Shown in pieces: positions 10,676 to 21,900 of a DNA stretch of 64,000 nucleotides. The stretch is from contig NW_019775480.1 in assembly GCF_001039355.2 (NCBI RefSeq), positions 435,314-499,313 on the forward strand, read 5' to 3'. Below the pieces are notes generated by a model. It ran no database searches and was not told the DNA's origin. It saw nothing but the letters and a program-made list of their open reading frames with translations. The translations under genes were made by a program, and so were the position numbers. Each line of letters opens with the position of its first letter. Position 1 is the first letter of the stretch. The DNA comes from Lingula anatina (Eukaryota; Brachiopoda; Lingulata; Lingulida; Lingulidae).

Positions 10676-13609
10676 TGTTTACAATTATCCTTCTGGTTAC
10701 TAATTATTTGACCATCATTTAACAGGTTTCTGTTTGTTTCCTCATCTACTATGCACCAACATCACTTAGTCCAGCCTTTTCTTTATTTCTCGCAATGATG
10801 ATATTCAAAATTTGTTAAAACGCGGGCATTTATTTGTAACTTGTACAACTAAACACAATTAATAAAACTACAGCCCACTCACCGTTTCTTCTTCAGAGCG
10901 TGTTATATCAGCACCTTCTTTCTCTGACCTCTGAATATCTGCCAATATCTGACGTATAGTAATGGCATCTAGGAGAACTTTACAAAGATTCCCTGACTGG
11001 GGATGTTCATATTTTCTCTCTTTCATCACAGCCATCTACATTACGAAAGATAAATGTCTGTTCAATCACACATATAATCTTCTCCAAATGAATCAAACAA
11101 TATTTGGAACTTTTTTTCTCTTAAAAAAGCTACTGTAATGCTTGGATTTCAAAAAAAAAAAAAATGTCACAATTTTCTCTTTTATGGTACTTACATTATA
11201 GCATGTGTATTTCAACTGAAACAGTTATATTAGTATTCTAAGACAACATTTTTACCGGCCTAAATCTGTTTGGTGCTACAGGCACAACATCCAAGAAGAA
11301 GATATCTGTTGGGTATTTGTGTGAGTTTTTCATAATTAAAGCCCCAAACAGTTTCATGAAAACTGCCTTATCATTACTCCACACTTTTCGTATGTGACTG
11401 CGTGCCTCCATAGGTGTCAAGTACAGCTGTTCGCTGATTGCAGACACTTCCTTTTCATTTAAATCTGGAAATAAGATGACCTCTCCTTACTCAACATGTC
11501 AATAATCTGTATATAAAAGTTTAGATGAAGCATTTTCTAAATCATTGATTTTACTCTCAGCACTGGCTCTAGTTTATGCCTGCTTGCTATGGAGATGTTT
11601 AAATTTAGTTTTAAGAAATCTTTGTTCTTCTCCATGTCTATTTTTACCTTCTGAAGGCTCATTCTTTTCATCTTCCATTTCGACTACTTCATCTTCCAAG
11701 TATTCAGAATTACCCTCCTGCAGGGCTTGCCTAGAAAACAAAAAAATATTCATACTTGCATCATTTTCAGATCAGAACTTATTTTCTGGAATATATTACC
11801 AACATCTTCACTTTTACACAAAATTGAATAATTTTAATTTTGAAATTCAAAAAGCATATAAATCATTCAGAATGTGTTCCCTATCATTTAGTCAGGTAAA
11901 TGTAGAGTCAACACAGTTTATCATATTTCAAAACAACATTAATAACACTTGCTTTCTTTGCTGTTTCTGTCTGTTTTTCTTCTCAATCATTTCCCTGGCA
12001 CTTTTTCTATCTAGTCCTTTCTGGAAAAAGATTTTTGTGTTGTGTTCTGATCGCATAGGCTTCACTGGCATCTTGCAGTGTCCACATATTTTGCCTTTTG
12101 GTATAAGGTGGTCCTTGAGAAATTGTTTGATTAGTTGCTGCTTCATTTCAGTGATGTGTTTCACTTGATAGGAGTTACCATCTTGAAAAAACAAAAATAA
12201 AATAAAAATAAGTACAGTACACTATCCCTATTGTAATTTCTTGATGTTTTACAACATTTGCAGAAAATATATCAATTGATCAGTTTTATTTAAAATTGTA
12301 GCTTTTTATTAGTCTGTTTTCAAAATCATTTTCACAAAAACAGTTAAGTCTGAGAATTACAAAGTATGTAATCTTTAAGTCAGGAATAACTTAGGCTCCA
12401 TAAATAAATTACACAAAAGTTCAAAATGCATCCCTCCTGGAGTTCGTTGAAAGTATAGGGACTAACTTTTACCAGTGATTATCATCTCTCTGTATTCATT
12501 CAAAGTGCATTATTTGATGTGCTTACTTTCTATGTTCACTCCGAGTGCCGACTGGAGGCACTCTTCCAGCTGTCTCTGTATCGTATCCTCCATGCCTATA
12601 TCTGTTCCCTGTTCATTCAGTACATTAGAATACAAGTCCTGCATCTCCCCTACAATGTGCAGTAACCCATGATCTAAAGCAGTCAGCTGGTGGGTGATAA
12701 GAGAACATTGGGCACCCCTGGCAAGCAATCTGTTACAAGAAAAGCATGTGCCTTTCAGAATCTGAAAGAAAAAAGAATGAAAAAAGAATTGGACAGAAAA
12801 ACATACAAGCCAAGCATATAATTAAAAATGCCAAGCTTCCTCTTTACAATATACCAAGCAGACAGACACACTTATTTGGGCCAGCCTTTGATGCTGTTTG
12901 ACCTAACAAAATAACTAAAACAAAAATATATGGACTATAAGGTATTGAATATTTTCCATACTTCTTAAGTTCAAGTTTAATTCTATTTTCACTAACATAA
13001 CTAAACCACAGCTAATGAAACTATCAGATTATATTTACTCATTTGCCTACCTGGAATAGGTTCTTAAAGAACACAGGGTTATACACAGGTAATGGCAAGG
13101 ATATATGTCCCATGTGGCCTGGACACCACTGGCTCATCTGACCACAGGTCTCACACTGGTCATCTCTGTCTTGTGGACCTGAGAGTGAAAACACCTTGTT
13201 TTACCCAAAGGATGTTGTAACAATGGTGCAAAAATTCACATTACAACTGACAGCTTTAGTCCCAAAGGATTCTTTTGGCTTTGCCTGTACATGTGATAAT
13301 TGCAAAATGTGTGCATATTACACATCTGGAATTTTAATGTAAAAATAAAGTTGTAAGACAAGTAACAATTCTTAAATAACACATCAGAAGTGTACAATGC
13401 TAAAGTGCACTCTTTTTTTAAACCCTGACTGCATATACATACATACCGAGAGCTGGATCGTACAGTCCGCCACTGGTAGGGTGTTGCAGGGAATCAAATG
13501 ACTGGGGGTTGGTCAACTCCTTCACACTCAGACCTAAAATCTCGTCATCAGTGTAGGTGCCAAACGTGATACCATGTGTTAGGAAGGGAGAGAAGTCTTT
13601 TGGTTCCAT
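123..13609 (-). CDS. POLR1A: RNA polymerase I largest subunit RPA1 (3' end outside window)
   Basis: Catalytic largest subunit of nucleolar RNA polymerase I, which transcribes the 35S/45S rRNA precursor. Coding exons, 5' to 3' on the minus strand: 13447-13609, 13051-13178, 12527-12761, 11953-12181, 11648-11730, 11256-11464, 10883-11035, 10362-10502, 9760-9980, 9207-9339, 8896-8979, 8614-8752, 8333-8447, 7692-7800, 7517-7600, 7030-7200, 6680-6796, 6294-6505, 5888-5972, 5323-5523, 4757-4885, 4242-4406, 3540-3863, 3080-3214, 2687-2911, 2392-2441, 2006-2173, 1430-1650, 972-1144, 123-203. The phase is continuous and the total is 4683 nt (1561 codons). Human RPA1 has about 1720 residues, so roughly the last 150 lie left of position 1. 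Seen: N-terminal zinc motif, [67 protein letters not shown]. The start ATG has an in-frame TAA at 13622-13624, 12 nt upstream. Two introns use GC donors (after 11953 and 7030). The identity is certain; single splice sites are inferred. Confidence 0.96.
170..905. repeat. ~60-bp minisatellite built from the exon 30 acceptor boundary, interrupted by an assembly gap
   Basis: Each unit, read on the minus strand, holds a pyrimidine-containing tract, TTTCAG or TTCCAG, a near-copy of the first ~30 nt of exon 30, and an AT-rich spacer. Acceptor AG dinucleotides lie at plus positions 204-205 (the true one), 268-269, 645-646, 705-706, 763-764, 823-824 and 881-882, with a truncated copy at 301-313. Positions 314-595 are N and probably hide four or five more units. 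Confidence 0.92.
314..595. other. Assembly gap (282 N) inside the minisatellite
   Basis: A run of 282 undetermined bases flanked on both sides by the same 60-bp repeat. The true copy number is therefore unknown. The apparent reading frames through it are not genes. Confidence 0.98.
972..1650 (-). other. POLR1A: POLR1A exons 28-29: acidic, low-complexity insertion
   Basis: Exon 28 (1430-1650) and exon 29 (972-1144) encode the acidic stretch typical of RPA1 before its C-terminal jaw/cleft region: runs of Glu/Asp, then a basic [10 protein letters not shown] block at the end of exon 29. Family members differ widely here in length and sequence. Exon 28 begins AATG directly followed by a perfect GTAAGT (1641-1646), yet its own 3' end must use a weak donor, GTTTTG, after 1430. 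Phases fit: exon 28 enters with 1 nt and leaves with 1 nt; exon 29 enters with 2 nt. Confidence 0.8.
6066..6185. repeat. Dispersed repeat with (TA)n tail, copy 1
   Basis: About 55 nt of unique-looking sequence (containing GGCTGAACAATAG) run straight into a long (TA)n tract within POLR1A intron 18. The same 55 nt plus (TA)n recurs at 10550-10672. The sequences diverge after the TA tract. A single N sits at 6220 just beyond. Confidence 0.85.
7975..8400. repeat. ~61-63-bp tandem array copying the exon 13 end and its 5' splice donor
   Basis: Minus-strand units read as a version of the last ~30 nt of exon 13 (TTCTTTAGCAG) followed by GTGAGTGA and about 25 nt of intron. Donor GT positions are 8331-8332 (true, exon end 8333), then decoys at 8268, 8207, 8146, 8083 and 8008 (plus-strand coordinate of the lower base). 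Spacings are 63, 61, 61, 63 and 75. All but the most distant keep a strong donor. The array includes the 3' end of exon 13 itself. Confidence 0.92.
8614..8752 (-). other. POLR1A: POLR1A exon 12: catalytic metal-A loop
   Basis: Encodes the universally conserved [10 protein letters not shown] loop. The three aspartates, residues 616, 618 and 620 of this model, coordinate the catalytic magnesium. The exon is 139 nt and enters in phase 0. It ends in phase 1 and joins exon 13 as a split Ala codon (G + CC). All three Asp residues are intact, so the polymerase should be active. Confidence 0.93.
9329..9624. repeat. 148-bp tandem duplication carrying the exon 10 acceptor
   Basis: Sequence from 9329 recurs from 9477, an offset of 148. 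It begins with the first codons of exon 10, its TAG acceptor, and the upstream intron up to CCTAACAATTATAA. The second copy keeps a TGTAG acceptor followed by TGCTGTATTTG, so it is a plausible decoy for exon 10 (true acceptor at 9340-9341). Confidence 0.85.
10550..10672. repeat. Dispersed repeat with (TA)n tail, copy 2
   Basis: Near-identical to 6066-6185 and in the same orientation, 4.5 kb away in another POLR1A intron (between exons 7 and 8). It looks like a small mobile-element fragment that carries a TA microsatellite. No coding capacity or clear terminal repeats are visible. Confidence 0.85.
13051..13609 (-). other. POLR1A: POLR1A exons 1-2: N-terminus and clamp zinc-binding motif
   Basis: Exon 1 (13447-13609) encodes the N-terminus ([17 protein letters not shown]) and ends in phase 1. 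Exon 2 (13051-13178) carries Cys63, Cys66, Cys73 and His76 in the order C-x2-C-x6-C-x2-H followed by MGH, the clamp zinc site of largest subunits. Two further CxxC pairs follow in exon 3 (Cys103, Cys106) and exon 4 (Cys208, Cys211), as expected for the family. No TATA box is evident directly upstream. A (TA)n tract lies at about 13788-13875. Confidence 0.9.
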
Positions 13610-13787
13610 TAGGTGTGCTTTTTAGCAAAACTGCAAAGTACAACATGTATAAACATACATTAAATATGGACAACTTATTTACCCAAATACACACGAACTT
13701 CCACCATTTACATGTACAGTGTACATGTACTAACACTGCAAAACCCTGCTTGTTGAAGATCGAGGTACGTCAACATTTATATCAAAT

Positions 13788-13813
13788 GTGTATATATATA
13801 TATATATAATANC

Positions 13814-13876
<63 letters not shown>
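13788..13876. repeat. (TA)n microsatellite with one N
   Basis: A nearly pure TA tract upstream of POLR1A, interrupted near 13809-13815 by an ambiguous base at 13812. Length is likely polymorphic or uncertain in the assembly. Confidence 0.9.
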
Positions 13877-13881
<5 letters not shown>

Positions 13882-14106
13882 ACTAAAATAATAATGTACA
13901 CTCTAAAGGCCGTCCTACCTCTTATATTTTCAAATATTGCACTGTGTTTACCATATAACACCAGACTTAGTTCTCACAAACATTCTCCCTTCCACACGTG
14001 CAGCATCAACATTGTAATGGATCTTCTCCCATTGAAGAGTTAAACATTCAAGACAGTCCTAGTTATCTTAACGTTCCAAAGATCACGCAAGGACTCTTTG
14101 GTGACT

Positions 14107-14139
14107 CTAAGATCTAATATACCGTTTATTAGATCTTAG
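14107..14139. repeat. 33-nt perfect-arm hairpin, copy 1
   Basis: Arms CTAAGATCTAATA and TATTAGATCTTAG (13 nt, fully complementary) flank a short loop. The same arms (11 nt) with a related but reversed loop occur at 34551-34583. Confidence 0.85.
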
Positions 14140-16395
14140 GGTGACTTATTTTTTATATCCTTTGTGAATGACATGTGCTTATGCCTGCAAAGAAAAAATA
14201 CTTCGTTTTGGATTGATCTAGGCAAAGGAAAGAGCTGGTTTTGTAGCGGTTTTAGAATTTTACTTATTAATTGAATTTTCAGACCTTTACATGCAAGGCG
14301 CAATCATTTGACACTTACATGTACACTGTGGCATATGCAAAGATGCACAAAGTTACGATATTTATGATATAACAGTACACAATTTTTAAAGGTTTGGAAT
14401 CACGGTGAAGCGTTTTCCGTTATTATAATTAAATGTGGGATAAATATTGGCTTTTATATTTATAATCTCTAATAAGGTAATGCAGTCGAGAAATATTACT
14501 TTCCCCAGAAAAATTTCCACAGATTTTCAAAACGGTAGTGTTAGTGGGGTATTAAAGTCAATGACATTGCTAAGGACGCCAAGAAATTTCTTCAAGAAAG
14601 AAACTACAATGTAACCCATGCAAAACTGACTTCTTTACGGTAAAAAGTAATAATATTTGTACCTAAATAACCTGCAAAGCTACTTATCCTTTCCGCTTTA
14701 GACCTTAAAAACCATAAATCCCTCTTGACAATTCAGGACACTTATTTTACTGTCAGACAGGGGTAGGGTGGGGAGGGGATTCTGTAGGAAGACGTAGGGA
14801 AGTCTGAAATACAGTAAGTCTACGTTATATGCGAAATGCACATAGGATGCTGAATAAAATACGATGGCCACACAAATACAGAGAAAATGATTGCGAAAGA
14901 TGCAATGGTAACCCTGCATGTTCAACTGAACGCGAATCTGGTATTTGGAATAGTGTACAATAAACTGTTCTGGTCTTTTTCCATATCTCTATCTCTTTCC
15001 CCATAGGCTATCAGTTTAAAAACAATTTACTAAGACAGTTTAATACATGCCATCATAATAGCGATCTCACCCCCTTGCTTCATTCAAAGATGCAAAATTC
15101 AAGGTCGTAAAAATGAAATAACCCACTAACCCCTGATTGCACTGCATGCACCGACTTTATGATATATTTACAACCTGCGTGACCACTAAACAATGTCAAC
15201 AATAAAAAGACATGTATGCAACGGAATTAAATAAACACATAAATAAATAAATGAATGTTGCCTGTGAATCGACTTTTTGGACAAATTATGATTTGAACTT
15301 TTCACCTTGAAGACAGGCTACAATCAACACATAATGTCCATCCATTGGGATCTGTATCGGGTCGATATTGGAGACGGGTGTGTTAGTTACGTGACATAAA
15401 ACAAAAACAAAAAAAAACAAGCGAAGGCACACTCTATCAGGTACAGTACGTGCCTCCGGTAGCTGTTTATTAGCAATGAGCAGGCGATTTAATGATATTT
15501 TAAGATTATTTCGTTTAGCTTTTTTATCTTTTATAATGTAGATTCACTCTTTTACTCTCATTCTTGTATTTATTTGTAATTCTAATTAACCTATTTCTGT
15601 CTATTTATACTCATATTATACTCATATTTTTTTAAATTCTGTGTTGGTTAATGGCCACACCTCTTGACCTGACATGTATACGCCCACCACATTTTGAATT
15701 AAAACTCTGAAGCCCATCTCTTAGTTATAATGGTTGCAGCCCGCTGATGCCGTTTCCACGTAATCGAAACGCTAATTATTATCGCCTGTCTTAAGTTATA
15801 AAGTAAATATGCTATCAAATTATATCTAAGCCGCTTACTTTAGAACATTGTTAGGTCACCCAGATATCAAATTCCTACTTCAGGTATGTCATGTCAACAA
15901 ACAATATAAACATAATATACACGCTGTAGTGGATAGACGCTCTTCAAACCCTCAGGTTTTATAGGTCAAAGCCGCGTCCCCTAGCAAGCTTGCAAGTTAA
16001 CTGAGCGAACTCTCTTGTACCTCCACTGTAAGGCGCTGAACTTGTGTATAGACAACTGGTGAGTTTTTGTGCATACGTATTTTCCACCCTGAAGTTTTTT
16101 CATAGTGACAATTATGATGATTTAGAACCACTATTACTATGTGATATCAAGGCATCTCGGAGGATATTTACGGATGCACAAGACATGGGTTTTTCTAGTA
16201 TTATTGACCTCTTTTAAGTAGCCTCAAAAACGCCAGAACTACACGCTTCATGTATAATTCGTAAAGATCAAACTCCAACCCGAACCAATCAGCGATAAAG
16301 ACTATCAGCGATGCTTGTCTAATTTATGATTTCATGTCTGTCAGGTCTATAATAGTGAACATGTGATGGATAATACCGCACGATATATTATATAT

Positions 16396-16415
16396 ATCCA
16401 TATATATATATGGAT
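16396..16415. repeat. 20-bp perfect palindrome
   Basis: Self-complementary ATCCATATATATATATGGAT about 50 nt upstream of the coding exon of the DUF1761-like gene, within its presumed 5' intron. Possibly only a TA-expansion product. Confidence 0.8.
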
Positions 16416-16473
16416 CGTTATATTATAATGGCTGATGATTATTGTGATTATTCTCTGATGTTGCAGGTACATA

Positions 16474-17173
16474 ATGGCAGATATCAATATCAGCGTTAGT
16501 ATCGGCGTGGTTGTGTGTGTCATTGTCGCCGAGTTGATTAGTACACTTTGGTACAATGACCGCACCCCATGGCACAGTTGGCATGGAGCGAGGTTCTTCG
16601 CGGCTGCCCTGATATCAGACGTAGGTCTGGTTTTAATCATGTCTTTCTTGACCAAGTAAGTATTCCAAAACACGTCGAGTAGAAACGTGTGATTCGCGTG
16701 AAGTGAAATAAAACATACACTGTGAAAATTAATGAACCAAGACCTTTTTTTATTCCCAATATTGATGGGAAGATTGAGTTGAGAATGGATTTTTACCTTT
16801 TCATTATGCTGGCTGATAAATACGTATCATAGATTACACATGCTCAGGTTTCACTAATTCTTTTGAAAACAAAATAATTATATATGATCCTACCATTATA
16901 CAGTAAAGTTATTTTAAACTTTTGAATTTTAATAGTTCTACATTTCAAATAACTTATTTTCACTCTAGGAAGTATTACAGTGTGTCCTATCGTGACTGGG
17001 AGTCCGCTGCCTGGCTCGCGGGACTCACCGCCGCTCTGTACGCTTGTCTAGAAGCGCCCCACGTCGTTCACAATGGGCATTCTCTGAGGAACTTCACCTT
17101 CCATGTCTTCCACAAGTTTGTCATTGTGTTTGCCATCGTGTTGGTGTACGACTACTGTAATCAACACTTCTAG
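16474..17173 (+). CDS. Small multi-pass membrane protein, DUF1761-like
   Basis: Two coding exons, 16474-16655 and 16969-17173, joined in phase 2 (AA + G) by a GTAAGT...CTCTAG intron, give 128 residues. Seen: four hydrophobic segments at roughly residues 7-27 (ISVSIGVVVCVIVAELIS), 42-60, 73-87 and 108-122. LWYND with a nearby Trp follows the first. A His-rich loop APHVVHNGHSLRNF and FHKF precede the last. The length, four-helix layout, early WY motif and late segment are those of DUF1761, a family of unknown function found in bacteria and some eukaryotes. The family match is by eye and moderate; no biochemical role can be given. The ATG lies 8 nt after a TTGCAG acceptor, so the 5' UTR is probably spliced. 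Head-to-head with POLR1A. Confidence 0.7.
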
Positions 17174-18952
17174 AAGACACAAAAACGTGTAGTGTGATTT
17201 GAACAATGACAATAAGAAGCAATCTCAAAAGTGTTTACACAACAGGTTTATTAAGAGCAGTGCTGTTCGTTTTCATAGAGATGTTACTTTCATGAATCAT
17301 TTTTAGCGCTATATGGTTCTACATATGATAATTAATAACGTATTAACCATACTATAGTATTTAAATCTCATTTGTAAGTTATAGCATTTTGTTACTTGAA
17401 CATGTACTACAGAGCGTAGGAAGTGAATAAATGATAACTTAATCCATTGACTGTTTTTTTTTTTTATTGTATAAATCGTACAATCGCAAAAAGATATTTC
17501 TACGTATACAATCTTTAATAAGCCTGCCTGGGCAAAGTGACTACCGGAGTGCGTTTCTCAACTAACGCAACATTAGTTATTCCAATTACATTAAACGCTG
17601 CATGACTACAGAACCAGGATTGCGTGGATTATGGGTAATTGCAGGCGTGGATTGATAAGTTATTTAAGTAACTATGACAGCTCTTTTAAGAATAAAAAAT
17701 AATTTTTAAAGACGTACCATTCACACTGAACGAGAGTTCTTGATTCTTTGACATTTCAGTACCTCGCCAAATTCTTATTTTGGGCTTTATTGAACAGCGC
17801 ATCTTAAATAATTTTACAAGTTATTTAACTGATTGTGTTTAAGGTTTATTCATTGTCACACCACCCGTACCGATGTATCAATATCGGTAAGTTTACCTGA
17901 ACAGACGAGCAGTTTTTCTTATTTGTTTGTCCTTGTTACACGCTGCTTCATGCTGCACTCCTAGCTTGTTGATTCAATGGTGGGGGTGTCTATCCCTCTC
18001 CCTTTCTCCTTAACAACACCTTTTCCGTAAAAAAAGTAAAATGAAATAAAATAATGAAATGAAAAAAGAAAAAAATAATTTATTTTTCTACAAAAAAAAA
18101 ATGACCAAAAGTTTTATCAGTGGACTCGCTCAATTGAAGTCCTTCTGCTGAATGTTCAGGACTTTCCAATACAGCCGTCTCCTCCAAAGTGCTACCGAGC
18201 AAAAAACACTTACATGTATGTTGCGCCAGGAAACACGAAAGCCAAGGAAATATTCAATGGTATACCCTTTGTTTACATAAATTCAATATCAGACAGGTTG
18301 TTTGCTCTACGGTATTCTACAAGGGCTGAAATCACTAGACATGCACAGGTTGTTTAAAGGGACTGTAATTCTAAAATTTAGAATAAGAGAAATTTTATTT
18401 GTGCTCAACTCAGTTATTGGTCTTCATTAAGAATAGAAAATTAAACAAAGCTTTAATTATATTTCTTATTTTTGGTAATAAACGTGACTTTAAGGTCATT
18501 TCCTTATAATTTTACATCAATACTTATTCATAATGTATTTATATATAATGATAAATATGACTCAACACCTTGTCGCGAGTCCTCTGAGTCCTCGACACAC
18601 TGTACCTCTCCTAGCATTTAATCGACTAATTTCATTCAAATTACGTTGATTTGATAGAAATAATTAAGTGAAAGGTCCCTTCTATACAGTCATCAATTCA
18701 TTTCGCTTCTTTTGTATCAACAAAGGAAATCATTGAAAGAAAAAAACTTAACTGTACGCGCAACCCAATAAACAGCTGCATCCTGGGAAATAAGAAACTT
18801 TGTGCGCATCCTTGTTGCGCAGACGGCCATATTGTCATTGGAGATTGCCTAGGACTCTCAGAGTTTTCAATTGTTAACGTGAAGTTGCATACCTTTACAG
18901 AAAAAAGAAGATTGCCAATCTGGATAGGTTACCGGAATATTTTCGGGACACT
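17174..18952. other. 3' UTR, intergenic DNA and MOB2 promoter/5' UTR
   Basis: After the AATAAA at 17426 there is AT-rich sequence with no recognised gene. The last ~150 nt contain GGCCATATTG (near 18823) and lead into the MOB2 start. An in-frame TAA at 18875-18877, with no ATG between it and 18953, fixes the MOB2 start codon. Confidence 0.5.
17426..17431 (+). terminator. Polyadenylation signal AATAAA for the DUF1761-like gene
   Basis: Canonical AATAAA 253 nt after the stop codon, followed about 20 nt later by a T-rich stretch. It is the first AATAAA downstream of the gene. Confidence 0.55.
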
Positions 18953-21900
18953 ATGGACTGGTTTATGGGGTAAGATTCTCCAAGGGTGCCTTAAAACTTG
19001 CATTGTTTACCTGCGAGTTGACAGACACAAGCAGACGCATGGTTTTCTTCAGGACCCATCATCCCATGACAGTTAAAATCACGCGAGACACCCGATGTAT
19101 CTTACTCCACAATCTGTACAAATCTGATCAGTAAAATCTTGCCTATATGATCCATGCTCAAACTCTCAATAATCAGTTTCTAGTTGTGTCATTGTCTCAG
19201 AATATTTAGGGTTTGATTGGTAAGTGCAGCCAAGGCATACATCCTGGCCCCTAATCTCGTCTGTTATATTGCCAGTATGTATGTACGTGCTAGAATATAA
19301 TCTAATGTAATGATTACTGACACTATAAAGTGTTTGAGTGTTATATTTGTGATGCATGTTGAGAAAGTGACCATGCATACTGTTGCTATATAAGACTGCT
19401 GAGTCATTTCACTGCCTGGATAGTTTTTAACATATATCAAAGTATTATTCTTCTTTGTCAGCATTATATATCTGTGGATTGCTATCATAAATGGGAAACC
19501 AAGCAAAGCCAAGAGAGAAATGCAAACAATCATGATGAAATACATCTCTAATGGGAATATCTGTACCCCCCCCCCTCCTTTACTGAACTAGTGTAGTATA
19601 GAATGGTGATTGCAATATATTTGACAATATTTTGACATTAATTTTACATAGTAAAAATATTCCATCTACCCTTTTGCTTGCTTCCAGCATATACTTTATT
19701 GCAAACTCAACCTTTTATAAAGACTTCCACTTCCCCTTGTGTTTATTTATTTATTTATTTTATTCATTTATTTTTATTTATTTTATTATTATTATTATTT
19801 TATTATTATTATTATTTTTTTTTTTTTTATTTTTTTTTTTTTTGCCAAAAGCATTTTGCCTTCATCTTTTACTCTGGTGCATAATTCTGTACTAAGACAG
19901 ATATTTTAAAAGTACTTGCCAACTAGTTCATGCTCATATATTGCTGAGGAACTCATTTGCCAAATTTTGGCAGCTATACACATCTTGGGGAGTGCCCAAA
20001 ATATTCTGTTCATTTACACGCTATGCTAGTCTGAGTAATCAGTCTCTTGTGCTCCTTTTTTCTGAATGTATATATGTTTAGTAGGGTATGTCCAACGCTG
20101 TGCTAGAGTCTGAAGTCTTAAGGTGCTCATTATTAGAAAAAAATACCTGATCTTGTTCATAGTGCAATGTGACAGGTCTTTACCATGTGAGCCCTTACCT
20201 CTGTCCAGCACATTACATGCACTGCTAAATCTCTCTCTCTCTCTCTCTGTATATGTACATATGTACAGAGGTCTATCTTTTATATTCTTGGGGGGGGGGA
20301 TAGAAACAAAATTTGAACCCAGTCTTGTAGTTAAAACTCCATTTATTACTCTTGAAATACCCAAATGGTTGTGGATGTTAAAGGATAAAGGTTAAAGGTG
20401 TTAAAGGATTATGGCCACTCCCTCCCTCTTTTAAATTGTTTGAAATAAAATGTAATATACAATTACTATTCTATAATAACAACTATATTCTTATTTAGGT
20501 TTTTGTGTTATAGAATTCAAGTTTAAAGTATACTTAGATCTATCCCACATTGCACATTGTAATGAATCAAGATTATACTCATTATGTACCTTCTGGCATT
20601 ACAAAAATGAAGTTTATTCAATAAACACAGATATCACTGAATCTCAGAATTCAGTAAAGCAGCACTACATGTACATTGCCTGGTTTTCAAGTGTTCTATT
20701 GAACAGTTAATGAAATCAGGTACAGTTATTGATCTTATTCACTTGAAATATATTGTTAAATGAGAAATGTTAATGTAAATCATTGTAAGCTGACCTGAAT
20801 GATATTTCAATCTGAAAGAATGCAGTTGAAGCAGGCTTGATTACATCGTAATATAATGCCTCTAAGAAAAAGGTGAAGTTAAAAAAAGCACCTTATAATG
20901 TTTTTCAAAAGCAATTTCTTTGCAGTTCTCTTATAGGAAAATAATTGGTACGTAATTTAGATTCAATTAGGGCACTCCATTACCATCCATATCTTTAGCC
21001 AAGGCAAGGTTTACTTCAGTCCTATAAATATGTTTGCTGGCTATTGATGGATGTGTGTACCAGTGGTCTCATCCAGTTTGAGTGTACTTCATTCAGCAGA
21101 GACTTGAAGCATTGATTTCAACTCTAGTCTTGGACATGAAATAGATTTATTGATATTCTTGGGGATTCAACCAAGCTACATATGATTCACTTACATATAT
21201 CAGTATGCTCTGTTTACTGTTTCAGCTACTTTTAAGTCCAAAAATTTAAGATACTAATGTTTATTTATATATATATACATAATTCAGAAGATCATTATTT
21301 GTTAAAATTTTGTTCAGCATATATGCTAAATAAAAATGGCATATCTGTATGTGAAATAAATTGTAGGTACGCTTGAAGTTTAGATTTAGTGACTTGTTTT
21401 AAAGCAGTGGGACAGAATCTAAATATGTAACAGATTTTGTTTTCATATTTGGGCAAGGTTTGCTGTTGGGAGAATCACTGGGGTGTTTGAAATTGCCAGC
21501 ATATTCTTAGGGATAAGGAGACAAGAACTCATATTTGAAGTGAAACAAGCATCCAATTCCTTGAATTTATTATTTATATATCCCATTTTTGCAACCATTT
21601 GGTGAACTGGGGTCAGCATGCCTTCAGTGTTGGTTAGTTTGTCATGGTAACAGCCATATAACATCTCAGCCCACATCATACTTCTAAATAGTTTGTATGA
21701 TGTTGTCAAAACTTTTTTAATGAGGAATGACTGATTGTGCACATGTAAACATTTGAGGCTGAGGGGCAAGCAGGGAGTGAAAAGGGCCATATTGAGTTGT
21801 AAGACAGCATGATTTAATGATTGAGGCACAACTTTTCATAGCTCGGTTGTTTGTAAATACCTATTTTGTAAATTTGCTTTCCGTGTTTGGGGGAAAAGAT

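Larger units (their letters stand above)
13610..16473. other. Intergenic region between divergent POLR1A and the DUF1761-like gene
   Basis: Holds both promoters, the TA tract at 13788-13876 and a 33-nt hairpin at 14107-14139. There is also a probable untranslated 5' exon of the plus-strand gene, ending near 16058 (CAACTG followed by GTGAGT), which would splice to the TTGCAG acceptor before 16467. A perfect 20-bp palindrome lies at 16396-16415. No protein-coding exon recognised. Confidence 0.6.

Noticed and set aside
11545-12168. 207-codon plus-strand open frame
   Set aside because: Runs across POLR1A exons 4-5 and an intron in antisense; rich in Phe/Ser/Leu from AT-rich sequence, no domain.
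19632-19895. Overlapping open frames of Leu/Phe/Tyr
   Set aside because: Translation of the TTTA/poly-T tract; low-complexity artefact.
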